Assembly (NCBI RefSeq): GCF_035994945.1 | Contig: NZ_CP108677.1 | Span: 1,302,001 to 1,366,000, forward strand | Source of the DNA: Streptomyces sp. NBC_01216 | GTDB lineage: Bacteria; Actinomycetota; Actinomycetes; Streptomycetales; Streptomycetaceae | DNA: 64,000 nt | Direction: 5' to 3' | Shown: one piece after another, positions 40,268-49,152 of the stretch | Layout: each line of letters starts with the position of its first letter | Position numbering within the stretch: position 1 is the first letter of the stretch | Notes under the pieces: generated by a model | Database searches by the model: none | Told to the model about the DNA's origin: nothing | What the model saw: only the letters and a program-made list of their open reading frames with translations | Translations under genes and position numbers: made by a program

Positions 40268-40971
40268 CGACGACCCAGCTCACCGAGGCCACCGATCTCA
40301 AGGCCCTGGCCGAACAGGCCGGACGAGACCTGGAGGACGCCTCCGCCCTGGAGATCCTCCAGTGGGCCGCCGGCACCTTCGGCCGGGACTTCTGCGTGAC
40401 CTCCTCGATGGAGGACGCGGTCGTCGCCCACCTCGCCTCTCGCGCCCTGCCCGGCGTCGACGTCGTCTTCCTCGACACCGGCTACCACTTCCCCGAGACC
40501 ATCGGGACCCGGGACGCGGTCGACGCCGTGATGGACGTCAACGTCATCACGCTGACCCCGCGCCGGACGGTGGCCGAGCAGGACGCCGAGCACGGCCCGG
40601 CCCTCCACGACCGCGACCCCGACCTTTGCTGCGCGCTGCGCAAGGTCAAGCCCCTGGAGGAGGGACTGACCGCCTACCGCGCGTGGGCCACCGGCCTGCG
40701 CCGCGACGAATCCCCGACCCGGGCGAACACCCCCGTCGTCGGCTGGGACGAGAAGCGGCGGAAGGTGAAGATCTCCCCCATCGCCCGCTGGACGCAGGAC
40801 GACGTCGACGCCTACGTCGCCCGGCACGGCGTCCTCACCAACCCCCTGCTGATGGACGGATACGCCTCCGTCGGCTGCGCACCCTGCACCCGCAGGGTCG
40901 CGGAGGGCGAGGACGCACGGGCCGGCCGCTGGGCCGGCCGCACCAAGACCGAATGCGGACTGCACGGATGA
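40264..40971 (+). CDS. cysH: Adenylyl-sulfate (APS) reductase
   Basis: 235 aa. The PAPS-reductase fold shows VTSSMEDAVVAHLASRALPG and FLDTGYHFPETIGTRD. The four cysteines of the APS-type 4Fe-4S cluster are present: C122 and C123 (DLCCALRK), C205 and C208 (GCAPCTR). The catalytic C231 is in the C-terminal ECGLHG tail. This set marks the assimilatory enzyme that reduces APS directly to sulfite using thioredoxin. It overlaps the zinc-ribbon gene before it and cysC after it by four bases each. Confidence 0.95.
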   Translation: MTTTQLTEATDLKALAEQAGRDLEDASALEILQWAAGTFGRDFCVTSSMEDAVVAHLASRALPGVDVVFLDTGYHFPETIGTRDAVDAVMDVNVITLTPRRTVAEQDAEHGPALHDRDPDLCCALRKVKPLEEGLTAYRAWATGLRRDESPTRANTPVVGWDEKRRKVKISPIARWTQDDVDAYVARHGVLTNPLLMDGYASVGCAPCTRRVAEGEDARAGRWAGRTKTECGLHG

Positions 40972-41534
40972 CGGACACTCAGGAAGATCAGGAGAAGCAC
41001 GTGACGGGTGCGACGGTCTGGCTGACCGGTCTGCCGAGCGCGGGCAAGACGACCATCGCCCACGAACTCGCGGGACGGTTGCGGGGTGCGGGCCATCGGG
41101 TCGAGGTGCTGGACGGCGACGAGATCCGCACGTTCCTCTCCGTGGGGCTCGGCTTCGGCCGCGCGGACCGGGACACCAACGTCCAGCGGATCGGCTTCGT
41201 CGCCGAACTCCTCGCCTCCCACGGCGTGAAGGTCCTCGTCCCGGTCATCGCCCCCTACCAGGACAGCCGCGAGAGCGTCCGCGAACGCCACCGGTCCGAG
41301 GGCACCCCCTACGTCGAGGTGCATGTCGCGGCGCCGGTGGAGGTGTGTTCGGTGCGTGATGTGAAGGGGCTGTACGCCCGGCAGGCGGCGGGTGAGATCA
41401 GTGGTCTCACCGGGGTCGACGACCCCTACGAGGAGCCGCGCGATCCCGATCTGCGGATCGAGTCCCACAACCAGACCGTGCAGGAGTCAGCGGCGGCGCT
41501 GCACGCGCTGCTCACCGAGAGGGGCCTGGCGTGA
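40968..41534 (+). CDS. cysC: Adenylylsulfate kinase
   Basis: 188 aa from the ATG that overlaps the cysH stop (ATGA). P-loop GLPSAGKTT is near residue 20-28; the APS site is seen in LDGDEIRTFLS, GFGRADRDTNVQRIGFVA and VSVRDVKGLYARQAAGEIS-like sequence. It phosphorylates APS to PAPS. Because the reductase here is the APS type, PAPS may serve sulfotransferases rather than reduction, or the step may be a buffer for toxic APS. GTGA overlap links it to cysD. Confidence 0.95.
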   Translation: MTDTQEDQEKHVTGATVWLTGLPSAGKTTIAHELAGRLRGAGHRVEVLDGDEIRTFLSVGLGFGRADRDTNVQRIGFVAELLASHGVKVLVPVIAPYQDSRESVRERHRSEGTPYVEVHVAAPVEVCSVRDVKGLYARQAAGEISGLTGVDDPYEEPRDPDLRIESHNQTVQESAAALHALLTERGLA

Positions 41535-42466
41535 CCACCCTTGTCAACGTCCACGAGGCGACCGACAGTCCGTTCGCCCTGTCGCATCTCGACTCGCTGG
41601 AGTCGGAGGCGGTGCACATCTTCCGTGAGGTGGCGGGTGAGTTCGAGCGGCCGGTGATCCTGTTCTCCGGTGGTAAGGACTCGATCGTGATGCTGCATCT
41701 GGCGTTGAAGGCGTTCGCGCCGGCGCCGGTGCCGTTCACGTTGCTGCATGTGGACACCGGGCACAACTTTCCCGAGGTGCTGGAGTACCGGGACCGGACG
41801 GTCGCCGCGCACGGGCTGCGGTTGCATGTGGCGTCCGTGCAGGACTACATCGACGACGGCCGGTTGCGGGAGCGCCCGGACGGGACGCGTAACCCGTTGC
41901 AGACGGTGCCGTTGACGGAGGCGATCCGTCAGCACCGGTTCGACGCGGTGTTCGGTGGCGGCCGGCGTGACGAGGAGAAGGCGCGGGCCAAGGAGCGGGT
42001 GTTCTCCCTGCGCGACGAGTTCTCGCAGTGGGACCCGCGTCGTCAGCGGCCCGAGCTGTGGCAGCTGTACAACGGGCGGCACGCGCCGGGTGAGCACGTG
42101 CGGGTGTTCCCGTTGTCGAACTGGACCGAGCTGGACGTGTGGCAGTACATCCAGCGCGAGGACATCGCCCTGCCCCGGATCTACTTCGCGCACGAGCGGG
42201 AGGTCTTCGCCCGTGACGGGATGTGGCTGGCCCCCGGAGCGTGGGGCGGTCCGAGGGACGGCGAGCGGGTGGAGAAGCGGCTGGTGCGCTACCGCACCGT
42301 CGGAGACATGTCCTGCACCGGCGCCGTCGACTCCGACGCCACCACCCTGGACGCCGTGATCGCCGAGATCGCCGCCTCCCGCCTCACCGAACGCGGCGCC
42401 ACCCGCGCCGACGACAAGATGTCCGAGGCCGCGATGGAAGACCGCAAACGCGAAGGGTACTTCTAG
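41531..42466 (+). CDS. cysD: Sulfate adenylyltransferase subunit 2
   Basis: 311 aa from GTG at 41531 in a GTGA overlap with cysC. The PP-loop ATP-binding motif FSGGKDSIVMLHLALKAF is present near residue 40-58, then LLHVDTGHNFPEVLEYRD, FDAVFGGGRRDEEKARAKER and PLSNWTELDVWQYIQREDI. With CysN it forms APS from ATP and sulfate. The end VIAEIAASRLTERGATRADD, DRKREGYF is the standard CysD C terminus. Codon use changes little across the cluster. Confidence 0.95.
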   Translation: MTTLVNVHEATDSPFALSHLDSLESEAVHIFREVAGEFERPVILFSGGKDSIVMLHLALKAFAPAPVPFTLLHVDTGHNFPEVLEYRDRTVAAHGLRLHVASVQDYIDDGRLRERPDGTRNPLQTVPLTEAIRQHRFDAVFGGGRRDEEKARAKERVFSLRDEFSQWDPRRQRPELWQLYNGRHAPGEHVRVFPLSNWTELDVWQYIQREDIALPRIYFAHEREVFARDGMWLAPGAWGGPRDGERVEKRLVRYRTVGDMSCTGAVDSDATTLDAVIAEIAASRLTERGATRADDKMSEAAMEDRKREGYF

Positions 42467-42468
42467 CC

Positions 42469-43815
42469 ATGACCAGCACCACCGAACAGTTCGCCGACCT
42501 CTCCGCCACCACCCTGCTGCGCTTCGCGACCGCCGGCTCCGTCGACGACGGCAAGTCCACCCTCGTCGGCCGCCTGCTCCACGACTCCAAATCGGTCCTC
42601 ACCGACCAGCTCGAAGCCGTCGAACACGCCTCCCGCTCCCGCGGCCAGGAAACCCCCGACCTCGCACTGCTCACCGACGGCCTGCGCGCCGAACGCGAGC
42701 AGGGCATCACCATCGACGTGGCCTACCGCTACTTCGCCACCAGCCGACGCCGCTTCATCCTCGCCGACACCCCCGGCCACGTGCAGTACACCCGCAACAT
42801 GGTCACCGGCGCCTCCACCGCCGACCTCGCCCTCGTCCTCGTCGACGCCCGCAACGGCGTCGTCGAACAAACCCGCCGCCACGCCGCCGTCGCCGCACTC
42901 CTACGCGTCCCGCACGTCGTCCTCGCCGTCAACAAGATGGACCTCGTCGACTACGCCGAGCCCGTGTTCGCCGCCATCGCCGAGGAGTTCACCCGGTACG
43001 CCACCGCGCTCGGCGTCCCCGAGATCACCGCCATCCCCCTCTCCGCGCTCGCCGGCGACAACGTCGTGGAACCCTCCGCCCACATGGACTGGTACGGCGG
43101 CCCCACCGTCCTCGAACACCTGGAGACCGTCCCGGTCAGCCATGACCTGACAGGCTGCCACGCCCGCTTCCCGGTGCAGTACGTGATCCGTCCGCGGACC
43201 GCCGAGCACCCCGACTACCGCGGCTACGCCGGGCAGATCGCCGCCGGAGCCTTCCGCGTCGGCGAACGGATCACCGTGCTCCCCTCGGGCCGGACCAGCA
43301 CCATCGAGGCCATCGACGCCCTCGGCGACCCGGTCGACATCGCCTGGGCACCCCAGTCGGTCACCATCCGGCTCGCCGACGACATCGACATCTCCCGCGG
43401 CGACCTCATCGCCCCCGCCGACGACGCCCCGCCCACCAGCCAGGACGTCGAAGCCACCGTCTGCCACGTCGCCGACACACCGCTCACCCTCGGCCAGCGC
43501 GTCCTGCTCAAGCACACCACCCGCACGGTCAAGGCCCTCGTCAAGGAGATCCCCTCCCGCCTCACCCTCGACGACCTCTCCCAGCACCCCCAGCCGGGAC
43601 GGCTCGTCGCCAACGACATCGGCCGCGTCCGGCTCCGCACCGCCGAACCCCTCGCCCTCGACGCCTACGCCGACTCCCGCCGCACCGGCTCCTTCCTCCT
43701 CATCGACCCCGCCGACGGCACCACCCTCGCCGCCGGCATGGCCGGCGAATCCTTCGCCGGGTCCGATGCCTCGGCCGCCGAGAAGGCCACCGAAGAGGAA
43801 GGGTGGGACTTCTGA
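42469..43815 (+). CDS. cysN: Sulfate adenylyltransferase subunit 1 (GTPase)
   Basis: 448 aa from ATG at 42469, two bases after the cysD stop. The EF-Tu-like GTPase motifs are intact: GSVDDGKSTL (G1), ITIDVAYRYF (G2 region), DTPGHVQYTRNMVTGAS (G3) and NKMDLVDYAE (G4). Domains II and III follow, with HPDYRGYAGQIAAGAFRVGE. GTP hydrolysis drives APS formation by CysD. There is no fused CysC domain. The sulfonate transport genes follow after about 190 bases that contain a candidate leader peptide. Confidence 0.95.
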   Translation: MTSTTEQFADLSATTLLRFATAGSVDDGKSTLVGRLLHDSKSVLTDQLEAVEHASRSRGQETPDLALLTDGLRAEREQGITIDVAYRYFATSRRRFILADTPGHVQYTRNMVTGASTADLALVLVDARNGVVEQTRRHAAVAALLRVPHVVLAVNKMDLVDYAEPVFAAIAEEFTRYATALGVPEITAIPLSALAGDNVVEPSAHMDWYGGPTVLEHLETVPVSHDLTGCHARFPVQYVIRPRTAEHPDYRGYAGQIAAGAFRVGERITVLPSGRTSTIEAIDALGDPVDIAWAPQSVTIRLADDIDISRGDLIAPADDAPPTSQDVEATVCHVADTPLTLGQRVLLKHTTRTVKALVKEIPSRLTLDDLSQHPQPGRLVANDIGRVRLRTAEPLALDAYADSRRTGSFLLIDPADGTTLAAGMAGESFAGSDASAAEKATEEEGWDF

Positions 43816-43905
43816 GATGAGACAGGACGTCTACGCCACCTTCTCCAAGGAGGGTGGCCGGGTGGGCTCCGGGGCCCTCGGCGCGGGGCGAGGAGGTGTC
43901 GCGCG

Positions 43906-43995
43906 ATGTGCGTGCTGACACCGGCGTGCCGCGTACCCGGCGCCATCCCGCCCCGCCTCGAACGACACAGACGACGAAAACCGCGAAGACCCTGA
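43906..43995 (+). CDS. Candidate leader peptide before the sulfonate transporter
   Basis: 29 codons starting MCVLTPACRVPGAIPPR, with AGGAGGTG 7-8 bases before the ATG, the best ribosome site between cysN and the transporter. Cys codons stand at positions 2 and 8. The stop is 13 bases before the GTG of the substrate-binding protein. A second frame at 43817-43918 also ends in Cys codons (RCAC) but lacks a ribosome site. A role in cysteine-dependent attenuation is inferred from position and composition. Confidence 0.4.
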   Translation: MCVLTPACRVPGAIPPRLERHRRRKPRRP

Positions 43996-44008
43996 GGGGA
44001 ACACCTCC

Positions 44009-45115
44009 GTGCCTGCCTCCCGCGCCATCCCGCGCCGCTCACTCGCCGCCGCCGCGGCACTGCCGCTGCTGATCGCCGTGCTCGCTTCCTGCGGCTACGG
44101 CTCCCAGGCGCGGAGCGACCAACGGAGGGTGGCCGCCGAGGGCGAGAAGCTCTCGGCCGACTCGGTCCGGCTCGGATACTTCCCGAACCTGACGCATGCC
44201 ACCGCCCTGGTGGGCGACCGGGAAGGCATCCTCCAGAAGGAGCTGGGCGGCACACAGTTGAAGGTCTCGTCCTTCAACGCGGGCCCCTCCGAGATCGAGG
44301 CGCTCAACGCCGGCTCGATCGACATCGGGTTCATCGGCCCTTCGCCCGCCGTCAACGGCTACACCCGGTCCAAGGGCGGCAATCTGCGCATCATCGCCGG
44401 GTCCGCGTCCGGCGGGGTGAAGCTGGTGGTGAACCCGGACCGGATCAGGGCCGTGGCCGACCTCAAGGGCAAGCGGATCGCCACCCCGCAGCTCGGCAAC
44501 ACGCAGGACGTGGCCTTCCTGAACTGGATCGGCCGCCAGGGCTGGAAGGTCGACGCCCAGAGCGGCAAGGGCGACGTCTCCGTGCTCCGCACGGACAACA
44601 AGGTGACTCCGGACGCCTACCGGTCCGGTTCCGTGGACGGCGCCTGGGTGCCCGAGCCGACCGCTTCCATGCTGGTCGCCGACGGTGCGAAGGTACTGCT
44701 CGACGAATCGGACCTGTGGCCCGGCAAGCAGTTCGTGATCACGAACGTGATCGTGTCGCAGAGGTTCCTCGATGCACACCCGGACGTCGTCGAGGCGGTG
44801 CTGCGCGGCACGGTGAAGACCAACGCGTGGATCAACGCCGACACCGAACGGGCGAAGGCATCGGTCAACGCCAGGCTCGAGGAGCTCTCCGGCAAACCAC
44901 TGAGCGGCGAGGTCATCGACGCCGCCTGGCCCTCGATCCGCTTCACCGACGACCCGCTCGCCGCCACGCTCAAGACCCAGGCGGAGCACGCGGTCGGGGC
45001 AGGTCTGCTCAAGCAGCCCGACCTGAACGGCATCTACGACCTGAAGCCGCTCAACAAGGTCCTGAAGGCCACGGGGCAGCCCGAGGTCGCCGACGCCGGT
45101 CTCGGCGTCAAGTAA
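44009..45115 (+). CDS. ssuA: Aliphatic sulfonate ABC transporter substrate-binding lipoprotein
   Basis: 368 aa. The N terminus is a lipoprotein signal (RRSLAAAAALPLLIAVLASC, lipobox LASC at about residue 29). The mature part is an SsuA/THI5/NMT1-type periplasmic-binding fold: VRLGYFPNLTHATALVGDRE, NAGPSEIEALNAGSIDIGFI, KGKRIATPQLGNTQDVAFLN and GAWVPEPTASMLVADGAKVL. It would capture alkanesulfonates or similar sulfur sources outside the membrane. ATP-binding and permease genes follow directly, and the sulfur reduction genes precede it. Confidence 0.9.
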   Translation: MPASRAIPRRSLAAAAALPLLIAVLASCGYGSQARSDQRRVAAEGEKLSADSVRLGYFPNLTHATALVGDREGILQKELGGTQLKVSSFNAGPSEIEALNAGSIDIGFIGPSPAVNGYTRSKGGNLRIIAGSASGGVKLVVNPDRIRAVADLKGKRIATPQLGNTQDVAFLNWIGRQGWKVDAQSGKGDVSVLRTDNKVTPDAYRSGSVDGAWVPEPTASMLVADGAKVLLDESDLWPGKQFVITNVIVSQRFLDAHPDVVEAVLRGTVKTNAWINADTERAKASVNARLEELSGKPLSGEVIDAAWPSIRFTDDPLAATLKTQAEHAVGAGLLKQPDLNGIYDLKPLNKVLKATGQPEVADAGLGVK

Positions 45116-45157
45116 CCCTCGACAACCCCAGTTCAGGTTTCCCAGGAGGTGACGACC

Positions 45158-45952
45158 ATGGCCACGACCGCGACGCTCGCCAAGGCCGAGGACCGTGCGG
45201 CGGTGACCCACGCCGCCCGGATCGAGCATGTCTCGAAGTCCTTCGCCGGGCCCGCCGGCCCGCAACTCGTCCTCGACGACATCACGCTCGATGTCGCCCC
45301 GGGTGAGTTCGTCACCTTGCTGGGGGCCTCCGGCTGCGGCAAGTCCACGCTGCTCAACCTCGTCGCCGGGCTCGACCGGCCCTCCGCCGGGTCCATCGAC
45401 ACCCCCGGCGGCCGGCCGGCCCTGATGTTCCAGGAGCACGCCCTCTTCCCGTGGCTGACCGCGGGCAAGAACATCGAACTGGCTCTGCGACTGCGCGGGG
45501 TGGCCAAGGCCGCGCGCCGCACCGAGGCGGAACGTCTGCTCGAACTGGTCCGGCTCGGCGGCTCCTACGGCAAGCGGGTCCACGAACTGTCCGGTGGCAT
45601 GCGCCAGCGGGTGGCACTGGCTAGGGCCCTGGCCCAGGACAGCGACCTGTTGCTGATGGACGAGCCGTTCGCGGCGCTGGACGCGATCACCCGGGACGTC
45701 CTGCACGACGAGCTGACCCGGATCTGGCGGGAGACGAACCTGTCGGTCCTCTTCGTCACCCACAACGTGCGCGAGGCCGTACGGCTGGCAGAACGGGTGG
45801 TGCTGCTGTCGTCGCGCCCCGGCCGGATCGCCCGGGAATGGAGCATCGGCATCCCGCAGCCGCGCCGCATCGAGGACGCCGCCGTGGCGGAACTGTCCGT
45901 CGAGATCACCGAAGAACTGCGTGGGGAGATCCGCCGCCATGGCCAGCACTGA
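45158..45952 (+). CDS. ssuB: Sulfonate ABC transporter ATP-binding protein
   Basis: 264 aa from ATG at 45158; the GTG at 45149 overlaps the ribosome site AGGAGGTG itself and is rejected. ABC ATPase motifs: Walker A GASGCGKST, Q-loop MFQEHALFPWLT, signature ELSGGMRQRVALARALA, Walker B DLLLMDEPFAALD and H-loop VLFVTHNVREAV. It drives uptake with the SsuC permease, whose gene begins inside its last codons (14-base overlap). Confidence 0.93.
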   Translation: MATTATLAKAEDRAAVTHAARIEHVSKSFAGPAGPQLVLDDITLDVAPGEFVTLLGASGCGKSTLLNLVAGLDRPSAGSIDTPGGRPALMFQEHALFPWLTAGKNIELALRLRGVAKAARRTEAERLLELVRLGGSYGKRVHELSGGMRQRVALARALAQDSDLLLMDEPFAALDAITRDVLHDELTRIWRETNLSVLFVTHNVREAVRLAERVVLLSSRPGRIAREWSIGIPQPRRIEDAAVAELSVEITEELRGEIRRHGQH

Positions 45953-46823
45953 CACCACATCCCAGGCCGACGACCTCGCCGGCCTGGAAGCGGGCCTGGA
46001 CGCGCTGGACAGCGTGCAGGTCCGGCGGACCCCGGTGGGCGAGGTCCTGCTGAAGAAGGTCCTGCCGCCGCTGCTCGCCGTGCTGCTGGTCCTGGTGGTC
46101 TGGCAGCTCCTGGTGAGCTCGCGGGTCGCCGACGAGGGGAAACTGCCCTCACCCGGAGCGGTCTGGGACAGCCTGTCCACGATGTGGCTGGAGGGGACCC
46201 TCTTCGGCATTCTGTGGACGAGCGTGTCCCGTGCGCTGCTCGGCTTCCTGCTGGCGCTGGCGATCGGTACGCCGCTCGGCCTGATCGTGGCACGGGTGTC
46301 CGTGGTGCGGACGGCGATCGGACCGATCCTGTCGGGTCTGCAGTCACTGCCGTCGGTCGCCTGGGTGGCGCCCGCGGTGCTGTGGCTCGGGCTCAACGAC
46401 CGGATGATGTTCGCCGTGATCCTGCTGGGCGCGGTCCCGTCCATCGCCAACGGCCTGGTCGCCGGCGTGGATCAGGTGCCGCCGCTCTTCCTGCGGGCCG
46501 GCCGGACGCTCGGCGCGACCGGCCTGCGGGGCGCCTGGCACATCGTCATGCCGGCCGCGCTGCCCGGATACCTCGCGGGTCTGAAGCAGGGCTGGGCCTT
46601 CTCCTGGCGCTCGCTGATGGCCGCGGAGATCATCGCGTCCTCGCCCGATCTCGGCCTGGGGCTGGGGCAGCTGCTGGAGAACGGCAGGAACAACTTCGAC
46701 ATGCCGGGGATCTTCCTCGCCATCATCCTGATCCTGCTCGTCGGCGTCGCCATCGACCTGCTGGTCTTCAGCCCGCTGGAGCGTGCCGTGCTGCGGCGCC
46801 GCGGGCTGCTCGTGAAGAGCTGA
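45939..46823 (+). CDS. ssuC: Sulfonate ABC transporter permease
   Basis: 294 aa from ATG at 45939 (GGGGAG 10 bases upstream), overlapping ssuB by 14 bases. About six membrane helices of the BPD_transp_1 family: LPPLLAVLLVLVVWQLLVSS, SRALLGFLLALAIGTPLGLI, GLQSLPSVAWVAPAVLWLGL and IFLAIILILLVGVAIDLLVF. The EAA-type loop facing the ATPase reads RAGRTLGATGLRGAWHIVMP. It completes the three-gene importer. Confidence 0.92.
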   Translation: MASTDTTSQADDLAGLEAGLDALDSVQVRRTPVGEVLLKKVLPPLLAVLLVLVVWQLLVSSRVADEGKLPSPGAVWDSLSTMWLEGTLFGILWTSVSRALLGFLLALAIGTPLGLIVARVSVVRTAIGPILSGLQSLPSVAWVAPAVLWLGLNDRMMFAVILLGAVPSIANGLVAGVDQVPPLFLRAGRTLGATGLRGAWHIVMPAALPGYLAGLKQGWAFSWRSLMAAEIIASSPDLGLGLGQLLENGRNNFDMPGIFLAIILILLVGVAIDLLVFSPLERAVLRRRGLLVKS

Positions 46824-46835
46824 GCGGGTCCGGTC

Positions 46836-47588
46836 GTGCACACCCGACACGCCGGCGGCCCGGTCCTCCTCGTCATCGCCCACGGCAGCCGCGATCCCCG
46901 GCACGCGGAGACCGTGCGGGCGCTGGTCGACCGCGCCCGGTCGCTGCGCCCGGGACTCCGCGCGGAGACCGCGTTCCTCGACTTCGACCGGCCATCGGTG
47001 ACGGTGACCCTCGACCGGCTCGCGGCCGAGGGGGAACGCGACGTGGTGGCACTGCCGCTGCTGCTGACCCGCGCGTTCCACGCGAAGGCCGACATCCCCG
47101 CCGTCCTGCGGCAGGCCCCGCCGGCCCTCCGGGTCCGGCGGGCGGAGGTCCTCGGCCCGTCCCCGCTGCTGGTGGCGGCGGTGGAACGACGGCTGTACGA
47201 GGCCGGCCTCACGGCCGGCGACAAGAGCACCACCGGGGTCGTCCTGGCCTCGGCGGGCTCCACCGACCCGGAGGCGATCGCGGTGATCGCAGAAACGGCG
47301 CGGGAGCTGCGGCGCACCGGTTGGTGCTCCGTGCGGCCCGCGTTCGCCTCCGCGTCTCTTCCCCGGACCGAGGACGCCGTCCGGACCCTGCGCGCCGACG
47401 GGGTGCGGCGGGTCGCGGTCGCCCCGTACGTCATCGCCCCGGGCCGGCTGCCGGACCGGATCGCGGCGGGGGCGGCCGGGGCGGACGTCCTGGCGGACGT
47501 GCTGGGCCCCTCCCCGGAGCTCGCGCGACTGCTCGTGGAGCGGTACGAACAGGCCGTCGTGGTCCGCCGCGTGCCCGTGGCCGGCTGA
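46836..47588 (+). CDS. Sirohydrochlorin chelatase (CbiX/SirB family)
   Basis: 250 aa from GTG at 46836, 12 bases after ssuC. Two CbiX-type halves: LLVIAHGSRDPRHAETVRAL with catalytic-site histidine, VALPLLLTRAFHAKADIPAV with a second histidine, and a second half VVLASAGSTDPEAIAVIAET, RRVAVAPYVIAPGRLPDRI. The enzyme inserts iron into sirohydrochlorin to make siroheme, the cofactor of the sulfite reductase at the front of the cluster, so its place at the end is functional. A 16-bp tandem repeat lies downstream. Confidence 0.9.
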   Translation: MHTRHAGGPVLLVIAHGSRDPRHAETVRALVDRARSLRPGLRAETAFLDFDRPSVTVTLDRLAAEGERDVVALPLLLTRAFHAKADIPAVLRQAPPALRVRRAEVLGPSPLLVAAVERRLYEAGLTAGDKSTTGVVLASAGSTDPEAIAVIAETARELRRTGWCSVRPAFASASLPRTEDAVRTLRADGVRRVAVAPYVIAPGRLPDRIAAGAAGADVLADVLGPSPELARLLVERYEQAVVVRRVPVAG

Positions 47589-47682
47589 CCCGGACACCGA
47601 CCGGCCCGAACGGCGACCGGCCGAGCACCGGCTGATCCGGACACCGACCGGCCGGATGGCGTCCGGACCGAACGGCGACCGC

Positions 47683-47762
47683 TCCGGAGCGCCGATGGTC
47701 CGGAGCGCCGATGGTCCGGAGCGCCGATGGTCCGGAGCGCCGATGGTCCGGAGCGCCGATGG
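47683..47762. repeat. 16-bp tandem repeat, five copies
   Basis: The unit TCCGGAGCGCCGATGG is repeated five times without a mismatch (47683-47762). It lies between the convergent chelatase gene (stop 47588) and the TIGR03086 gene (stop 47776). A looser duplication of CCGGACACCGACCGGCC precedes it at about 47590-47660. The perfect identity suggests recent expansion by slippage, and copy number may vary among strains. Confidence 0.95.
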
Positions 47763-47775
47763 TCCGGGCGGCAGG

Positions 47776-48348
47776 CTACCGGCGCGGGTCGCGCCCGCTC
47801 GCCGCGAGGGCGCGGCTGAGGGCCGGCGCGTCCGCCGCGACCTCGACCGGGGCGGCGAACCCGTCGTGGCGACGGTACTCCTCGGCGTGCTCCGTCACGA
47901 CGCCGAGCAGGAACTCCGCCGTCGCGTCGGGCAGTGCGAAGTCCTGCCCGGTGGAGCGGGCCAGGTCCCAGCCGTGCACGGCGAGTTCCTTGACCAGCAG
48001 CGAGGCCATCACGGCCGCGGGCAGGGTCATGAAGCCGAGGTCGATCCGGCCCTCCCACGCGTCGGGGCGCCGCCAGGCGGCCAGTGCCCGTCCGAGCTGC
48101 GCGGTGTACCGCTCGGCCCAGTCGGCGTCCGCCGTGAAGGCGCGTGTCAGCAGTGTCTCGGGGAGCGGCTCGCGCCGGGCGCGGTGTTCGAGGCCGTGGG
48201 AGGTGTAGAGCACGAGGTGGTCGGCGAGTTCTCCCACCGTCCAGTCGGCGCAGACGGAGGGTCCGGCGAGGTGCTCGCGGGTGACGCCGCGGGCGACACG
48301 TGCGGCTTCGTCGGCACAGATGGTGAGGTGCGTGTGGATGTCGTTCAC
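47776..48348 (-). CDS. TIGR03086-type / maleylpyruvate isomerase N-terminal-like protein
   Basis: 190 aa. The DinB-like four-helix metal-binding fold typical of actinobacterial mycothiol-linked proteins is visible: H-containing DWTVGELADHLVLYTSHGLE, and KELAVHGWDLARSTGQDFAL, which hold the conserved histidines. Family members are related to mycothiol-dependent maleylpyruvate isomerase; the reaction here is unknown. The C terminus ends 14 bases before the tandem repeat. Confidence 0.8.
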   Translation of the reverse strand: MNDIHTHLTICADEAARVARGVTREHLAGPSVCADWTVGELADHLVLYTSHGLEHRARREPLPETLLTRAFTADADWAERYTAQLGRALAAWRRPDAWEGRIDLGFMTLPAAVMASLLVKELAVHGWDLARSTGQDFALPDATAEFLLGVVTEHAEEYRRHDGFAAPVEVAADAPALSRALAASGRDPRR

Positions 48349-48419
48349 GCCGTCGACGTTACGAGTGGTCCCGTGCCCGGTCTTGAAGTTTCGCGACAGC
48401 CGGTGCGGGGCGGGCCGGG

Positions 48420-49043
48420 TCAGTCGAAGTCGAGGCCGCCGGTCCGGGTCCGCTTGAGCTCGAAGAGCTCGGGGTGAGCGGCCAGGACACGGAAGCCGTC
48501 GAAGAGTTCCGCCGCCTTCGGGCCGCGCGGGACGGCGCGCAGGACCGGGCCGAACCAGACCGTGCCGTCGACGTGGAGGGTGGGCGTTCCGACGTACCCG
48601 TCGGCCCGCGGGTCCTTGCCGGCGTCGTGGCTGCGCCGGACGGCCTCGTCGTACGTCGTGTCATGGGCGGCCGACGCGAGTCCCGCGGGCAGGCCCAGTT
48701 CCGCGAGGGACTCGGCGATCACGCCGTCGAAGTCCTTCCGCCCTTCCCGGTGGAACCGGGTGCCGTACGCGGTGTAGAGAGGGCGGAGGATCTCCTCGCC
48801 GTGTCGCCCGGCCGCCGCGGCGGCGACCCGGACCGGACCGAGGGACCGGTCGACGAGATCCCGGTACCAGTCGGGAAGTTCGTTCCCGACATTGTGGAGG
48901 TACAGGCTCATCAGCCGGAAACGCAGGTCGATGTCGCGCTGCTGTTCGACCTCGAGCAGCCAGCGGGAGGTGATCCAGGCGAACGGGCAGACGGGGTCGA
49001 AGTAGAGGTCGACGACGGGCGGGTGCTGGGCGGGTGTGGTCAT
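48420..49043 (-). CDS. DsbA-like mycothiol-dependent oxidoreductase (Rv2466c family)
   Basis: 207 aa. The thioredoxin-fold start [20 protein letters not shown] is followed by a helical insertion ([17 protein letters not shown]) and [20 protein letters not shown], with the cis-proline in VGTPT. The active site is CPFA rather than the CPWC of Rv2466c, so only one cysteine is present; a monothiol mechanism using mycothiol is likely. Related proteins reduce nitro-compounds and handle oxidative stress. It stands alone on the minus strand. Confidence 0.85.
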   Translation of the reverse strand: MTTPAQHPPVVDLYFDPVCPFAWITSRWLLEVEQQRDIDLRFRLMSLYLHNVGNELPDWYRDLVDRSLGPVRVAAAAAGRHGEEILRPLYTAYGTRFHREGRKDFDGVIAESLAELGLPAGLASAAHDTTYDEAVRRSHDAGKDPRADGYVGTPTLHVDGTVWFGPVLRAVPRGPKAAELFDGFRVLAAHPELFELKRTRTGGLDFD

Positions 49044-49152
49044 GGAGCGGAGCCTAGCCAGCCGATGGCCCGTGGAAGCGGGCCATTCGGCGCCGGATCG
49101 ACTGGGCCACCTCGCGTCGCCGACGTACGCGCTCCGCTCGACGCGGCCGGGG

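Noticed and set aside
45149..45157. GTG at 45149 as the start of the sulfonate ATPase
   Set aside because: It lies within the AGGAGGTG ribosome site of the better ATG at 45158.
47683..47762. CRISPR array
   Set aside because: Head-to-tail 16-bp units with no spacers and no cas genes.
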